The position numbers were made by a program, and so were the translations under genes. A model generated the notes under the pieces. The model was not told where the DNA came from, searched no databases, and worked only from the letters and a program-made list of their open reading frames with translations. A DNA stretch of 64,000 bases from Myrmaecium sp. VS I D KN 1 (Eukaryota; Ascomycota; Dothideomycetes; Valsariales; Valsariaceae). Below are positions 52,484 through 62,618 of this stretch, one piece after another. Numbering within the stretch: position 1 is the stretch's first letter; each line of letters begins with the position of its first letter. The stretch spans positions 1,116,001-1,180,000 of the forward strand of contig JADQAV010000002.1 of NCBI GenBank assembly GCA_019775845.1, given 5' to 3'.

Positions 52484-53303
52484 TCAGCCAAGTTGTATAG
52501 CAAGATTTCGTTCTTGCCAATCCTCTTCGGCGTTCAGGTAATCGTCTTCAGCCAAATCGCTGCCTTCTTCCCACAACTTCTCCAGCTCTTGGTCGCCTTC
52601 CCCGCTCACTGCCCATATGTTCTCTCGTAGCCGTTTATGGCGCTCCCGGTCCTCTTCTATCCTTTGCTCGATCTGCCTTTTGTCTAGACGAACAGCACCA
52701 TTCACTCTGCTCCCACGAGGCGTGAGCGTTGCGATTTCGGCACCACTTGCGGCCCCTTCTGTTAGCGCGGGGTGCGCTGCCGCGACGTCACGCTCCTTCA
52801 GCATCTCGTCCAGTTCTGCCACGGTCTCTGGTTGCAGTACGTTCTTTTGTTGGAGGCCCTGTAGCACCTAGACTGCGTTGGCTTGATGAACAGATCGAAG
52901 ATGAGGTCATACCTACTCTTCTCACAACTTTTACATTCGCGGCCCCGGAGCCATCTGCCGGGGCAACGGCATCGACGACTCTCACCATGTCCCTCTCTAT
53001 CATCCGAACGAATTCAAGGTGATTCTCCCGCTTCGCGATGTCGCATAGATGCTCGATAAAGTACATGATGTTCGCCCGGTTGTTCATGCTGTTCTGAGCT
53101 AGGTTAGCTTACGCGTATCCAACCATGCTCCAGACTGAGACACACACCCGTTCAAGTTGTTCGAGGATGCATGAGTGCAAGTCCTCGTCCATATCCCGAT
53201 ATTTGAGCGCATAGCTAGCGGCTTTCTGCGCGGACGTGACGGAGGCATTGAGATGTTGTAGTTGGCCGGTAAACCGCATGCGCACCTCGAACGGGTCGGC
53301 CAT
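52484..53303 (-). CDS. CTK3: CTD kinase subunit gamma (Ctk3), CID domain
   Basis: Three exons: 53148-53303, 52917-53093 and 52484-52867 (introns 54 and 49 bp); 238 aa. The N-terminal CID-like domain reads MADPFEVRMRFTGQLQHLNA, YALKYRDMDEDLHSCILEQL, then across the junction ERNSMNNRANIMYFIEHLCD and VRMIERDMVRVVDAVAP. A charged C-terminus with RLDKRQIEQRIEEDRERHKR follows. Ctk3 is the fungus-specific third subunit of CTDK-I, which with the kinase Ctk1 and cyclin Ctk2 phosphorylates serine 2 of the RNA polymerase II C-terminal domain. It converges with the bL12m gene (213 bp between stops) and diverges from PRO3. Confidence 0.9.
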
Positions 53304-53668
53304 GGTGGGAGTCAGTAGAAGAAGATGCGCTGGAGGCGACGGCCAAGTAGGTACAGTGCTACATTGACTGATGCAACTGAGGTGGTCGCGGGAAGATCCT
53401 CGCCTAAAGCTGCCAAAACTGGAGCAGGGGAGAACTCCCGTCAGGTCAGTCCGAAATCGCGGCGGAACCGCGGCGGAACAATCCAAGTCCCGCCGATGCC
53501 CCTCCACGAACCCCGCAATCTCGTTCGGCTATCTAAGGGTCAAGAACTGCCCGAAACCACATCGGCCGCGGCAGCAGGCACTTTTGCATTCTCCAAGTGA
53601 ATCATTCACACCCCTTCAGGCAAACCTTCCCAGAGCTCAACAGCCGTATACCGACACATCTTTCCATC
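53304..53668. promoter_or_regulatory. Divergent promoter CTK3 / PRO3
   Basis: 365 bases between the start codons of two divergent genes. No ORF or clear core-promoter box is seen. Confidence 0.5.
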
Positions 53669-54663
53669 ATGGCCCACTCCTCTAGAGATACCGGCAACAC
53701 AATGACCGTGCTCGGTTGCGGTACGCTTGGAATCCACCTGCAGTATTTGCCCTGGTCGCTAAATCCCCGTTAGGAGTCATGGGTGTTGCCATCCTCTCCG
53801 GTATCATGGCGTCGCTCCCGGAAGCGCTGGCCTCGAGGGCCGCTGGTACTGACGATGTTCCTGCGATCCTCCCTACCAAGTTCGTCGCTTGCGATGCTCG
53901 CAAGGAAGCCGAGGAAACCACCCGCAAGGCCCTCGGTCACTATGGCTTCGAGCTGACCACCCTCACGAACGAGAACCTGAAGGGAGCAAAGGCCGGAGAC
54001 GTCATCCTCCTCTCCTGCAAGCCGCACATTTTCAGGGACATCCTCGGAGAGCCAGGCATGAGGGAGGCGCTCGCTGGCAAGCTGATCATCAGCATTATGG
54101 CCGGTGTTACTGCCGACCAGATCGAGAACTTCTTGTATCCAGGAGCGAAGCCCAGCGACGCCTGCCGCGTTGTTCGTGTTATGCCCAACACTTGCGCCTT
54201 CGTCAGAGAGAGCATGACCGTCATTGAGAGCTGCAACCCTCCTCTCCCGCCCGCCCACTCTTCCCTAACGAACTGGATCTTCTCCCGCATCGGCAAGGTT
54301 GTCACCTTGCCTCCCTACAACCTGGATGCAAGCACAGCCCTTTGCGGCTCCGGTCCGGCATTTGTCGCCTTGATGATCGAGGCTCTTGCGGATGGTGGCG
54401 TGGCCATGGGTATTCCACGTGCCGAGGCCAATCTCATGGCTGCTCAAGTTGTCAGAGGCACGACTGGCCTGGTTCAGAACGGCGAGCATCCTGCCATTCT
54501 GAGGGAGAAGGTTAGCACGCCTGGCGGCTGCACCATCGGCGGTCTTTTGGCTCTGGAGGAAGGTGCTGTGAGGAGTCACGTCTCGAAGGCGGTGAGGGAG
54601 GCTACGGTCGTTGCTAGCCAGCTTGGACAAGGAGTAAAGAATGTCAACGGGCCTCGCCGTTGA
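53669..54663 (+). CDS. PRO3: Pyrroline-5-carboxylate reductase
   Basis: Two exons, 53669-53720 and 53774-54663, intron 53 bp; 313 aa. Splicing restores the NADPH-binding loop TVLGCGVMGVAILSGIM. Further family marks are LLSCKPHIFRDIL, GKLIISIMAGVTADQIE, VVRVMPNTCAFVRESMT, ALCGSGPAFVALMIEALADG and the C-terminal signature TPGGCTIGGLLALEEGAVR. It catalyses the last step of proline synthesis, reducing pyrroline-5-carboxylate with NADPH in the cytosol. The first ATG (53669) adds 11 residues before a second Met at 53702; either could be used. The intron splits the glycine-rich loop. Confidence 0.95.
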
Positions 54664-54899
54664 ATGCCTCCTTTGGCGGCGCGTTACAGTCCGCTTTACG
54701 GACGCGGCGTTTCAGGTAGACAAAACGGGCTCTACATTAAGTAACGAAATTATATCCATATTCTTATGCGCCCATTAGATCTTGTTCGATACGGATTAAC
54801 GTTTCTCTGAGGCAGTTCCAGGAGACGCCATAGCCTACGAATGCTTACGACTGGATTCCGGCAACCAAAATATAGCACGCTCTCTCCGAGTCCAGACGG

Positions 54900-55676
54900 T
54901 CATTCGCGCTGCAACATCTCGGCGATTCTCTCCCGGGCGCCGTCTTCCCAGTCATCCCAGCAGAGCGAGAGTACCACCGTATCCCTCGCGATCAAGTCCG
55001 GATCGCTCCCCGGCGGCACGCCCTTCCCATTGCCTACCTTACCTAGGCTCTTTCTGAAGACGCGGTCCCACCTCAACACGCCTTCCTTCTGAAACCCGAA
55101 CCGCGCCGCCGTCTTCAGCGACTGCGCGTTCGCGCTGCTGGCCCGCCATACGACGCGCCGGAGACCCAGCCCTCCCTTTGCCGGCGGCTCGAGTGCGTAC
55201 TGTAGCAGCAGTCCGACGGCGTTCGTGGTGACGTGCGTCTTCTGGAATTCAGGCAAGCACACTACCGCACCGATCTCGGTTTGCAGGTCCGTCGCGGAGC
55301 TGTTCATGAGGGCGAGGTGGCCGGCCACGGGGCCGTCCGGGTCGACCGCGGCATCCTTGGGCGGCTTCGTCTTGTCGATAATGGCGTACAGCTGCACTCC
55401 GGGGTTGGAGAAGGCGTAGCCTTCCAGGTAGGTTTTGGCGAAGTGCGCCGCTGAGCTGAAGGGTCCCATCGGCATGTGTGCAAATAGCTCGGGATGATCC
55501 TTTGCCTGGTCCCAGAATTCTTCGACATGTTTGAGGAGCTGAGGGGGGTGATCAGTGAGTGTTCGTTTCTCCGGCTACGTAGTCTTTGGGCTGTAGGTAC
55601 TCACGAACGGTGTGAGCTTGACTCGCTCGCTGGAGAGTTCCCTTGCCGGGAAGCAGAAGTTGATCGATTCGTTCAT
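54900..55676 (-). CDS. GNAT-family N-acetyltransferase (RimJ/RimL-like, Acetyltransf_3 type)
   Basis: Two exons, 55605-55676 and 54900-55538, intron 66 bp; 236 aa. It starts MNESINFCFPARELSSERVK, LTPFLLKHVEEFWDQAKDHP, the usual opening of this subgroup, followed by VAGHLALMNSSATDLQTEIG (strand beta-4), VVCLPEFQKTHVTTNAVGLL (acetyl-CoA pyrophosphate loop region, though the Q/R-x-x-G-x-G/A pattern is degenerate), then LGLRRVVWRASSANAQSLKT and AARFGFQKEGVLRWDRVF. These last pieces match the N-x-x-S and GF-x-x-EG-x-x-R features of RimJ-like enzymes. The substrate is unknown; relatives acetylate ribosomal proteins, small molecules or antibiotics. It is convergent with PRO3 at only 236 bp. Confidence 0.85.
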
Positions 55677-56288
55677 CGTAGCCGTCCGAGGATCGAAAGC
55701 CTGCGATTTCGTCTTGTTGCGGAGACACCGTCTTTCTTCTCCTCGGCTTTTGATGAATCAGCGATTCAGTTAAGAGTCATGTTCTACAGCCCTGCATGCC
55801 TAACCAACCCTGGAAGCTCGTACTGCATGAGCTCTAGCCAAGTTCAGACAGACACCTTCCTACTCTCCAGCGCTAAGTCCTCCGTTATTTAGTACTCGAG
55901 TTCCAGTGGTCTGAAACTGCGATTGGAGGCGATAGAGCGTTAGAGGTAGTACGATATGTATGGGCGGGAAAGCCAGTAGGAAACGTCTGGAGTGCCCTCA
56001 ATTACACACTCTACAATACTACTTGTACATAGCGTGAGGAAGTCGCAAGTCAAAACGGCGCGGGAATTCAAGTCGCCTAGTTTCATCCCACCAGTATATG
56101 AGACATATGCATCTAGCAATTGCCCACACCATATAGGTCTCTATCGTTGACAAGATAGAAACAGAAAGTACTATAGACACGGCTTTTCTCGCCGCCGAGA
56201 GAGAACGGTATGTCCTGACGAATCGCCAAACATCGTCCTCTCTTGACAGATATCCTCAAATCGAATGGAACAAGATCCTCAGCCTCGC
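55677..56288. other. Intergenic, GNAT promoter and ALG5 3' end
   Basis: 612 bases between two minus-strand genes. No gene, repeat or strong motif is supported. Confidence 0.45.
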
Positions 56289-57616
56289 TCACGTCCGCTT
56301 ATACACGCCCAAAGCCCACGCTGCCCGCAAGATCGCCAGTCCCCAGGCCATGCCCAAACTGTCCCAGATCACGTTGAGCTTGCTGCCCATCACTTCCTTC
56401 CAGCCGATCGGGACCTCGACCATCGGGATGTTGGCGCTTTCGGCAAGCATGAGCATCTCGACGTCGAAGATCCACCCCTCCGAGTGCATGTAGGGAACGA
56501 TGAAAGGAAGGGCAGGGCGCGAGAAGAGCTTGAACCCACACTGCGTATCCTTGATGGCGGAAGTAGCAGGGGGGGTGAGCAGTCGGAGGAGCACGTGGAA
56601 AGAATGCATGAGGAAGTTGCGTAGTTTTGAGCGCTGGACCACCTTGTTAGCTGGTTGATATAGATGAAGCCACCTAAGATCATTTACCTTGACTACCGCT
56701 TCGCTGCCTACGAGATGCGCTCTCGACCCAATCCCAACCACCCGTCCAGTTGTGTCCTTGACCGCCTCACATCGTTCCACCAGTTTCGCAAGATCGTCGA
56801 ACTTGCTCGCTCCATCAGCGTCAGCGAAGACGATATATTCTCCCCGCGCATGTCTCATGCCATGGACCACAGCGCCACCTTTGCCCCGATTCTCTTCGAG
56901 TGAAATCACCCGTATCGACCCGTGAGGGATATGCGTGGACCGCTCAGGGTTCGGAGTCCTAGGACCGGGTACCGGGACCGGGTATTGCGAAAGCTGGTGG
57001 TCTCGTGCAAACTGCAGCGCCGTCTCCACCGTCTTGTCCGAAGAGCCATCCGATACGACCAAGATCTCCCATCCGTTTCCTGTAGGGGAGGCGCCGCTCC
57101 GACGCACGATGCCGTGTTCGGATGCTTGATCGCCCTTTCCATCGGCATCCCCATATTCACGTTGCAGGAATGCGACCGCTTCCTCAAGCATCCCGCCGAG
57201 ACGCTGCTCCTCATTGTAAGCCGGCACAACGACCGACATGAAGATCTCGGGGTCCTCGACACGATATGCGTCCTTCAACTGCAGAGCCTCGTTTGAGCGG
57301 GCCTCCTTGTCGGCGAGCCATCGATCAAGCCAGCACGGAAGCTGCTTCTCCTCGCTTATGTCGCCATTCGGCAGTATGGTTTTGTATGTCTTCTCGGAGC
57401 GGCGCGGCGGCCGCGGGACGGGGGCGACGAGGAAGAGCGCAAAATACAGCTAGAGCAGTCAGCAGGAGGCTATATCGTCACAGGCACGCAGAGACCCACG
57501 AAGACGGTGCTGGAAATCACTAGGCCAGTGAGAATTGCCAGCACCAAGAGAGGTTCTCTCTGAGCGAAACCCGCGGTACTACGGACGAGCCCCAGGAAAG
57601 GCGCAAGGGAAGCCAT
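56289..57616 (-). CDS. ALG5: Dolichyl-phosphate beta-glucosyltransferase (Alg5)
   Basis: Three exons: 57500-57616, 56688-57449 and 56289-56633; 407 aa. The second intron (56634-56687, 54 nt) is in frame without a stop; removing it gives the family reading EAVVKRSKLRNFLMHSFH. An N-terminal membrane anchor (LLVLAILTGLVISS and LYFALFLVAP around the first junction) precedes a GT-A glycosyltransferase family 2 domain: SVVVPAYNEEQRLGGMLEEA, ILVVSDGSSDKTVE, ENRGKGGAVVHGM, the metal-binding DAD in YIVFADADGASKFDDL, and TQCGFKLFSR. Alg5 makes dolichyl-phosphate-glucose at the endoplasmic reticulum from UDP-glucose, the donor for glucosylating N-glycan precursors. All key motifs are present. Confidence 0.95.
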
Positions 57617-58534
57617 TGACTGCCTGCGCTCGATGGCTCCGTTCAGCTCCGAGCCGTTGTGAGAAGCTGAACATTGATCCTCAAAAAAGGAGGAGGGTCG
57701 ACATGAGTTTATGTTCGTGAAAGGGGAAGAAATGCGGGTTTATTGATGGGGAAGCTGAACGCGCGGAGGAGACGCGGGTGTAAGTTACGAGCGATGCGGT
57801 ATGATCGACAGCAAGGTGGCCTTTTCAGCCTGCCCCCCGCACCATCAGCCTTGTCTGTTCCTGAACACGATCCGCTCAATTCTTGCAATCACGTACACTT
57901 TACTATTTACATAAATACTGATAGGAGAAATTATAAAGAAAGGGCAGACGGAGCTGTCGACACCGCGAAGTCTGCTGACATCACGAGGTTTTATAGACAT
58001 ACTGAAAGGATTATTTAGTGCGCTGGTAAGCCTGTTTGTTTGATGTACCTACAGTACCTACTAGTAATCGTTACTACTCCATCACCTGGAGTATAGATAC
58101 ATTTTCTTTTGCAAGCACCATCACTATTACCAGAGATTATCATGACCACTCGTATGCCACTGACCGGCGTTGCAGTCGATTTGCACTGCATTTCGCCGTG
58201 CAATATTATGGAGACGTAAGTATATCCCCATGACCGAGACTTCGTAACAACTCGCCCTTCTCTTCGCTCTTCTCCGCTCTGACTTGTCATACTTTTGACG
58301 TGATGTTCAATACGCTCTCCTTTCGCTCCTCTGAGATGCCCGCGAAGGCCAACTCAGAGTATGACGAAGCATTAGAGATATGTACTTCGTGGCTACCGAA
58401 GTCACTTCTATTCAATGGAGCATGCATATGATGGCTCTACCCTCATTTCTTGCGATGATATATACGTTCGAAAAAATCTCCCACCTAAAGCCGCGCATTC
58501 TGTCTCATCCGACACATACCGGGGCCAGCAGGCC
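57617..58534. other. Intergenic, ALG5 promoter and EST1-like 3' end
   Basis: 918 bases between two minus-strand genes. A small GTACCTAC-rich patch lies at 58043-58075. No gene is supported. Confidence 0.45.
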
Positions 58535-60750
58535 CTATGGATACAGGCTCTTCGCTGCGGCCGTCCAACTCCTCGAGCCATGATCATATTTCAGCCAGCC
58601 ACAGCTGGACGCTATTTGCAGCCCTAGCCATAGAATCCGCTCAGCTCGCGCTTTCACCGTGGAAGCTAGTTCCAGTGACCTCTCCTCTTCATCCTGGATT
58701 TTGTCAAACCAGTGATTTGGCCAATACTGTGCACTCCAGATTTGGCCACGAATCAAGTAATCCTCCGGCAGTGGGCGTGCGTCAGTTTCAGCACCACGTG
58801 CTGTAAAAGGCCCAAATGTGTCGAGCGGTCCTTCCCAATCCTCCGATTCTCGTAGCGTAGTAAGGAATGAAGCGATCTCGCTCCAAGGAGCTTTCTTAGT
58901 TATAGTTTCGACGTCTTGGAGGCGAGTGAGGGAATACAGAAAAACAAGGAGGCAGTGTATATGTGGAAGGATATTCTTGTCGCCCACCCGACGAAGAACC
59001 AGAGATAACGTATCGAAAGCCAGGGAAAGGGACGAGGCCAGGGTAGGTTGGAATTCCAGTGGAGATTCAGGAGAAGCATCGGGATGTGTCGACGAGATTT
59101 GAGAGGATGCACGAGGGTCGGAGCTGCCCTCAAGGCTCACGGAGGAGGTCCGCGATTTGTTGTATTGCTCTTGGTAAATGCGGAAGAGCCTCGAATCCGA
59201 AGCGCCATAATCGAAAAGCGCAGCAATATTAGCCACAGCAATGTAAACGCCTTGTTCTTTCCATCGTGTAGTTATGCGACCAATATGGCCATCCAATTGG
59301 CCTAAAAACTTCTGGCTATGCGCATCGAATTCCTTCGTCGGTCGCCTTTGGAAGAGAACAGCGTGTGAGCTGACGAAGTCGAGATCGATAGCCGGACAAT
59401 TACAATAAGTCTTAGACTGAGCTAATATAGGTTCCAAAAGGGTTAAGATCGACTCCCGCGACCCTTTAAAAGGCTGAACGCATGCTAAAGACCGAGAATA
59501 GTAATAGAGTTGTTGGAGAGCATTTGGTCGAGCCAGTATAGCCAGATGATGATATAAGCGTCCCACGTGTGGATTCTTATCCGCTGCTTTACTATACCAT
59601 GAACGAGCAACCGCAGCCCACGTCTCGCGATCGCTTAGATCCTCATCCTCGATAGCCATGCGATAACGCCCGAGATCCCCGAGGCATTCTATCCAAGTGT
59701 CCTCGAACGCCGGTACTGTCTCGTAGAGTAATGCCATCATCTGGTAGGACAGATATATAAAAGCAAGCATATAGTCCAAACTTTCAGGTAGCCGTCGTCT
59801 AAGCAGTTCAAGAAAGGAGTGAATACCATGTTTCCACATGCGTGCAGGCATTGAGTACTTGGAGGCCAGCCGTTGCAATGCTAAGCTGGTGGAGGGATGT
59901 TGAGAAGCCAAGAAAAAATCGTGATGCTCATGCAGTAGCGTTCTGTGAAGAGCAATGAGGGCTTGCCAGTGATCATTAGCCAGTTTTTTGGGCTGTCCGG
60001 TCTCTTGAAGGACTGAAGCCTGCGCTTTGTCGACCTGAATACACTTCGTCTCGACCATGGTTAAGCCAGCATAGATTCCTTGAACTTCGGCATTCAACTG
60101 CTCCTGAGAGATGGGTCTTGAATCGGGCTGCAGAAGCAGACCAGGATACCGAACGTTGGAGGGCTGGACCTCGAGGATCTCACGCTGTTTCTGGTCTAAG
60201 CCATGTGTCGCATGAGCTTGGAATGGTGCTTTCCTCTCAGCAGCAGCAGCAGCATCATTATCATCATGCGTGAGGTGAGGGGTTGATTTATGGAACTTCT
60301 TTGGCCGTCCGGAATCTGAAGTGCGGCAGTAATCTATCGGTCGGCTATCCATATGATTACGTGCCAACGAAAGGCTTTTTGGAATATACACGCGCTTTTC
60401 GTCGCCGGGCGCTCGAACATGCTCTGGATTCTGCAATTGCCGGCTACAAAAAGAAGGTTTGTCAGGAGTTGCATCCGCCTGCAAGTCTTGCAGCGACGTT
60501 GTTGCACGAATTGATCCGGATCCAGTAGGCCGTCTATTCGTCCTCGGCGAAAGAAGTTCTCCCTTCCTGGTCGGTGACCGCAGTAGCTCAGTTCTCCTCA
60601 CGTCGAAATGCGCACTCTCAAGAGACAGACGAGTGAAGTCGAAAGTTGGAGGTGACTTTATCTCTGCTGTTACATCTGATCGATCTTGAAGGAAGAGCTC
60701 ACGGTTAGCGGGTGATGTTCCGAGAAAGAAAGAGAGAGAGAGAAAGAGAG

Positions 60751-60781
<31 letters not shown>

Positions 60782-60991
60782 GAGAGGAAGAGAGAGTCAA
60801 AGAGCCTGCTTCAGGGGATCGCGCCGTCTCTGATCCAGCGGTCGGGACATGGCATTACCTTGTCGAAGGCTCGAGCCGAGCTTTTCGGAAAAGTCCTGGG
60901 TAACGTGACTGCACGACGGATCGTCTTTCCTGGCTGCCAGCCGGGTCTGCTCACATTGACGTCGGACGATTGCGGCGGGATGATCGGCCAT
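58535..60991 (-). CDS. EST1/SMG7-like protein (Est1-type DNA/RNA-binding domain)
   Basis: Two exons, 60859-60991 and 58535-60684; 760 aa. The main frame is open beyond 60601 but has no ATG there. An upstream exon starting MADHPAAIVRRQCEQTR joins in phase through an intron of 174 bp (donor GTAATG, branch-like CTAAC, acceptor TTCAAG). This join is inferred. The N-terminal 150 residues are disordered and basic. The central part holds the 14-3-3-like and Est1 DNA-binding-domain features: KYSMPARMWKHGIHSFLELL, AFEDTWIECLGDLGRYRMAI, WYSKAADKNPHVGRLYHHLA, ILARPNALQQLYYYSRSLAC, VQPFKGSRESIL. Proteins with this domain act in telomerase recruitment (Est1) or nonsense-mediated decay (Smg5-7). No PIN domain is visible, so it is not a full SMG6. 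Precise function is unknown. Confidence 0.82.
60722..60797. repeat. GA/CT microsatellite in the EST1-like intron
   Basis: About 75 bases of nearly pure GA (with GAAA interruptions), reading as a CT tract on the gene strand. It lies in the intron at 60685-60858, where it may extend the polypyrimidine tract. Confidence 0.85.
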
Positions 60992-62618
60992 GGTCCTTTG
61001 CTGGGTACGAACAACTCTTTTCCCGCCCTTTTTTCAGGAGGCACGCAGGCATGGAGGGAGCGACGGTTGAGGCGATGCACTTCAGTCAAGCCGAGTCGGG
61101 GAAACCAAGGTCGGAGGATCACGAACGATCGGAATGAATAGCCGCTCCAAGGTGTGTAGGCAGGGTGGCAGGGTGACAGGGCCCTACACAGAGCCATGCA
61201 GGAAATCTCGAGCTTTCGGTAAATAGAGGAAGGACGGGCGACGACGGAGTGACGAGCGGTCAAGGAGATATACCGTGAAAATCTCAAGGCTTGTCCTTGC
61301 TGGCCGGCGGTCTATTTGGTCACGCATTCAGAGAGGCGGGTGCTTGCAAGCTGCCTTCTGTTGCCTTGTTCGCAAAAGCGCGGACATGCGGCTCAGGTCT
61401 GCCCGAAGCGGCTCTGCTTAGATGGTTGCCTGCCCCTTGTGGCCTCGTTGCCTTCCTTCCCAATGGTCCGTTCATGTCAACTCCCGGTTCATGTCAACTC
61501 CATTGGATGCCATGCATCCTGCATGTCTCGCCTTCCAATACTAGGTAATCGCCCAGTAATATGAATCTTAAGGTAGTAAGCAAATACTTACCTACCTACG
61601 TACTTACTAGGTACAGGTACTTAGGTGAGTACTAGTAAGTAGGTACTACATACTAAGGTAGTAAGTAGCACGGACTTGAGGAGGTATGGACTCGCGCAAA
61701 TAATACCTATCCTGTTCTACCGGCAAGACCCCAACTCCACTCAGCGGATCTGACCATCAGTATTGTTTATGTACGTACGTACGGTCAGTGGCCAGCGTGC
61801 AGCATCAGCGTGCAGCAGTCAAACCCACATGAACCGCCTTCTCACGCCTTTGGCGCTTTAGTATGCGCCTGTGCCACGGGCTTCTAGGTACATGGACCTT
61901 GGACCTATGTAGAGGTCCGGCAGACGATGTGGCTGACCTGGAAGGTACCTGCACTATAGCACCATACTATCCACTGGCAAGTAGTAAATAAACTGGACGC
62001 TCAGCAAGTTCCTCACGCAGCCTATGTTGGAAATGGAATCCCTTGCATGCCTGACACCGTCCTTCGCTGCATTCTCTTCCTCAATCCGGTCAGTCTACTC
62101 GTCTCACTGTGGCGGGGCAGGCAACTGTGTGTAAGCTGAAAGAGTCGCTTTACCGTATGGCAAACTGACCACGGAACAAGTACGAACGACCGGTCAATGG
62201 CAGAGTCGACAATACTTATATGTACCACCGCAGACCATTCGCCACGGGCTTAGGCCGATGAGGACGGCTGAAGCGTCAGCACAGCAATCGAGACAATCCG
62301 ATAGGTGCATCATGGAGTGCTGATTACAGTATATACTTCAGCCGAGAGGGATTTCGATGTTTTGATTGATGGTGTTCCGACTCCCTAATTCCACACATAT
62401 CGTAAAACAACCACAGCTATTTACAGTGCGGAGTGTCTGACATTGTTCCGGCCAATCCTGACATGAAATCTCACTATATACCTCGTACATCGCGGTACGC
62501 TTAGTCCGAGATCTACGATTGGAACATGATTAGGCTCACGCACATGGCATCACAACACGGGACCGGATGGAAAGAAGGCGTAGGCATCGGCAGTTGAGAG
62601 TGATCGATCTGCTTCGGC
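60992..62618. other. Intergenic, EST1-like promoter and MFS 3' end
   Basis: 1.6 kb without a supported gene. It contains a 15-bp direct repeat (GTTCATGTCAACTCC at 61470-61484 and 61487-61501), a TAC/GTA-rich block at 61557-61675, and a small tandem CAGCGTGCAGCA pair near 61794-61818. Confidence 0.5.
61557..61675. repeat. TAC/GTA-rich block with nested direct and inverted repeats
   Basis: TAAGGTAGTAAG occurs at 61569-61580 and again at 61654-61665. Between them TACTTACTAG (61601-61610) and its reverse complement CTAGTAAGTA (61632-61641) can form a hairpin with a 21-nt loop. No coding capacity. Confidence 0.7.

Noticed and set aside
52272-53320. GINS-complex subunit as identity for this gene
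   Set aside because: The CID-like N-terminus and the spliced product match Ctk3 better; no GINS A/B domain pattern is seen.
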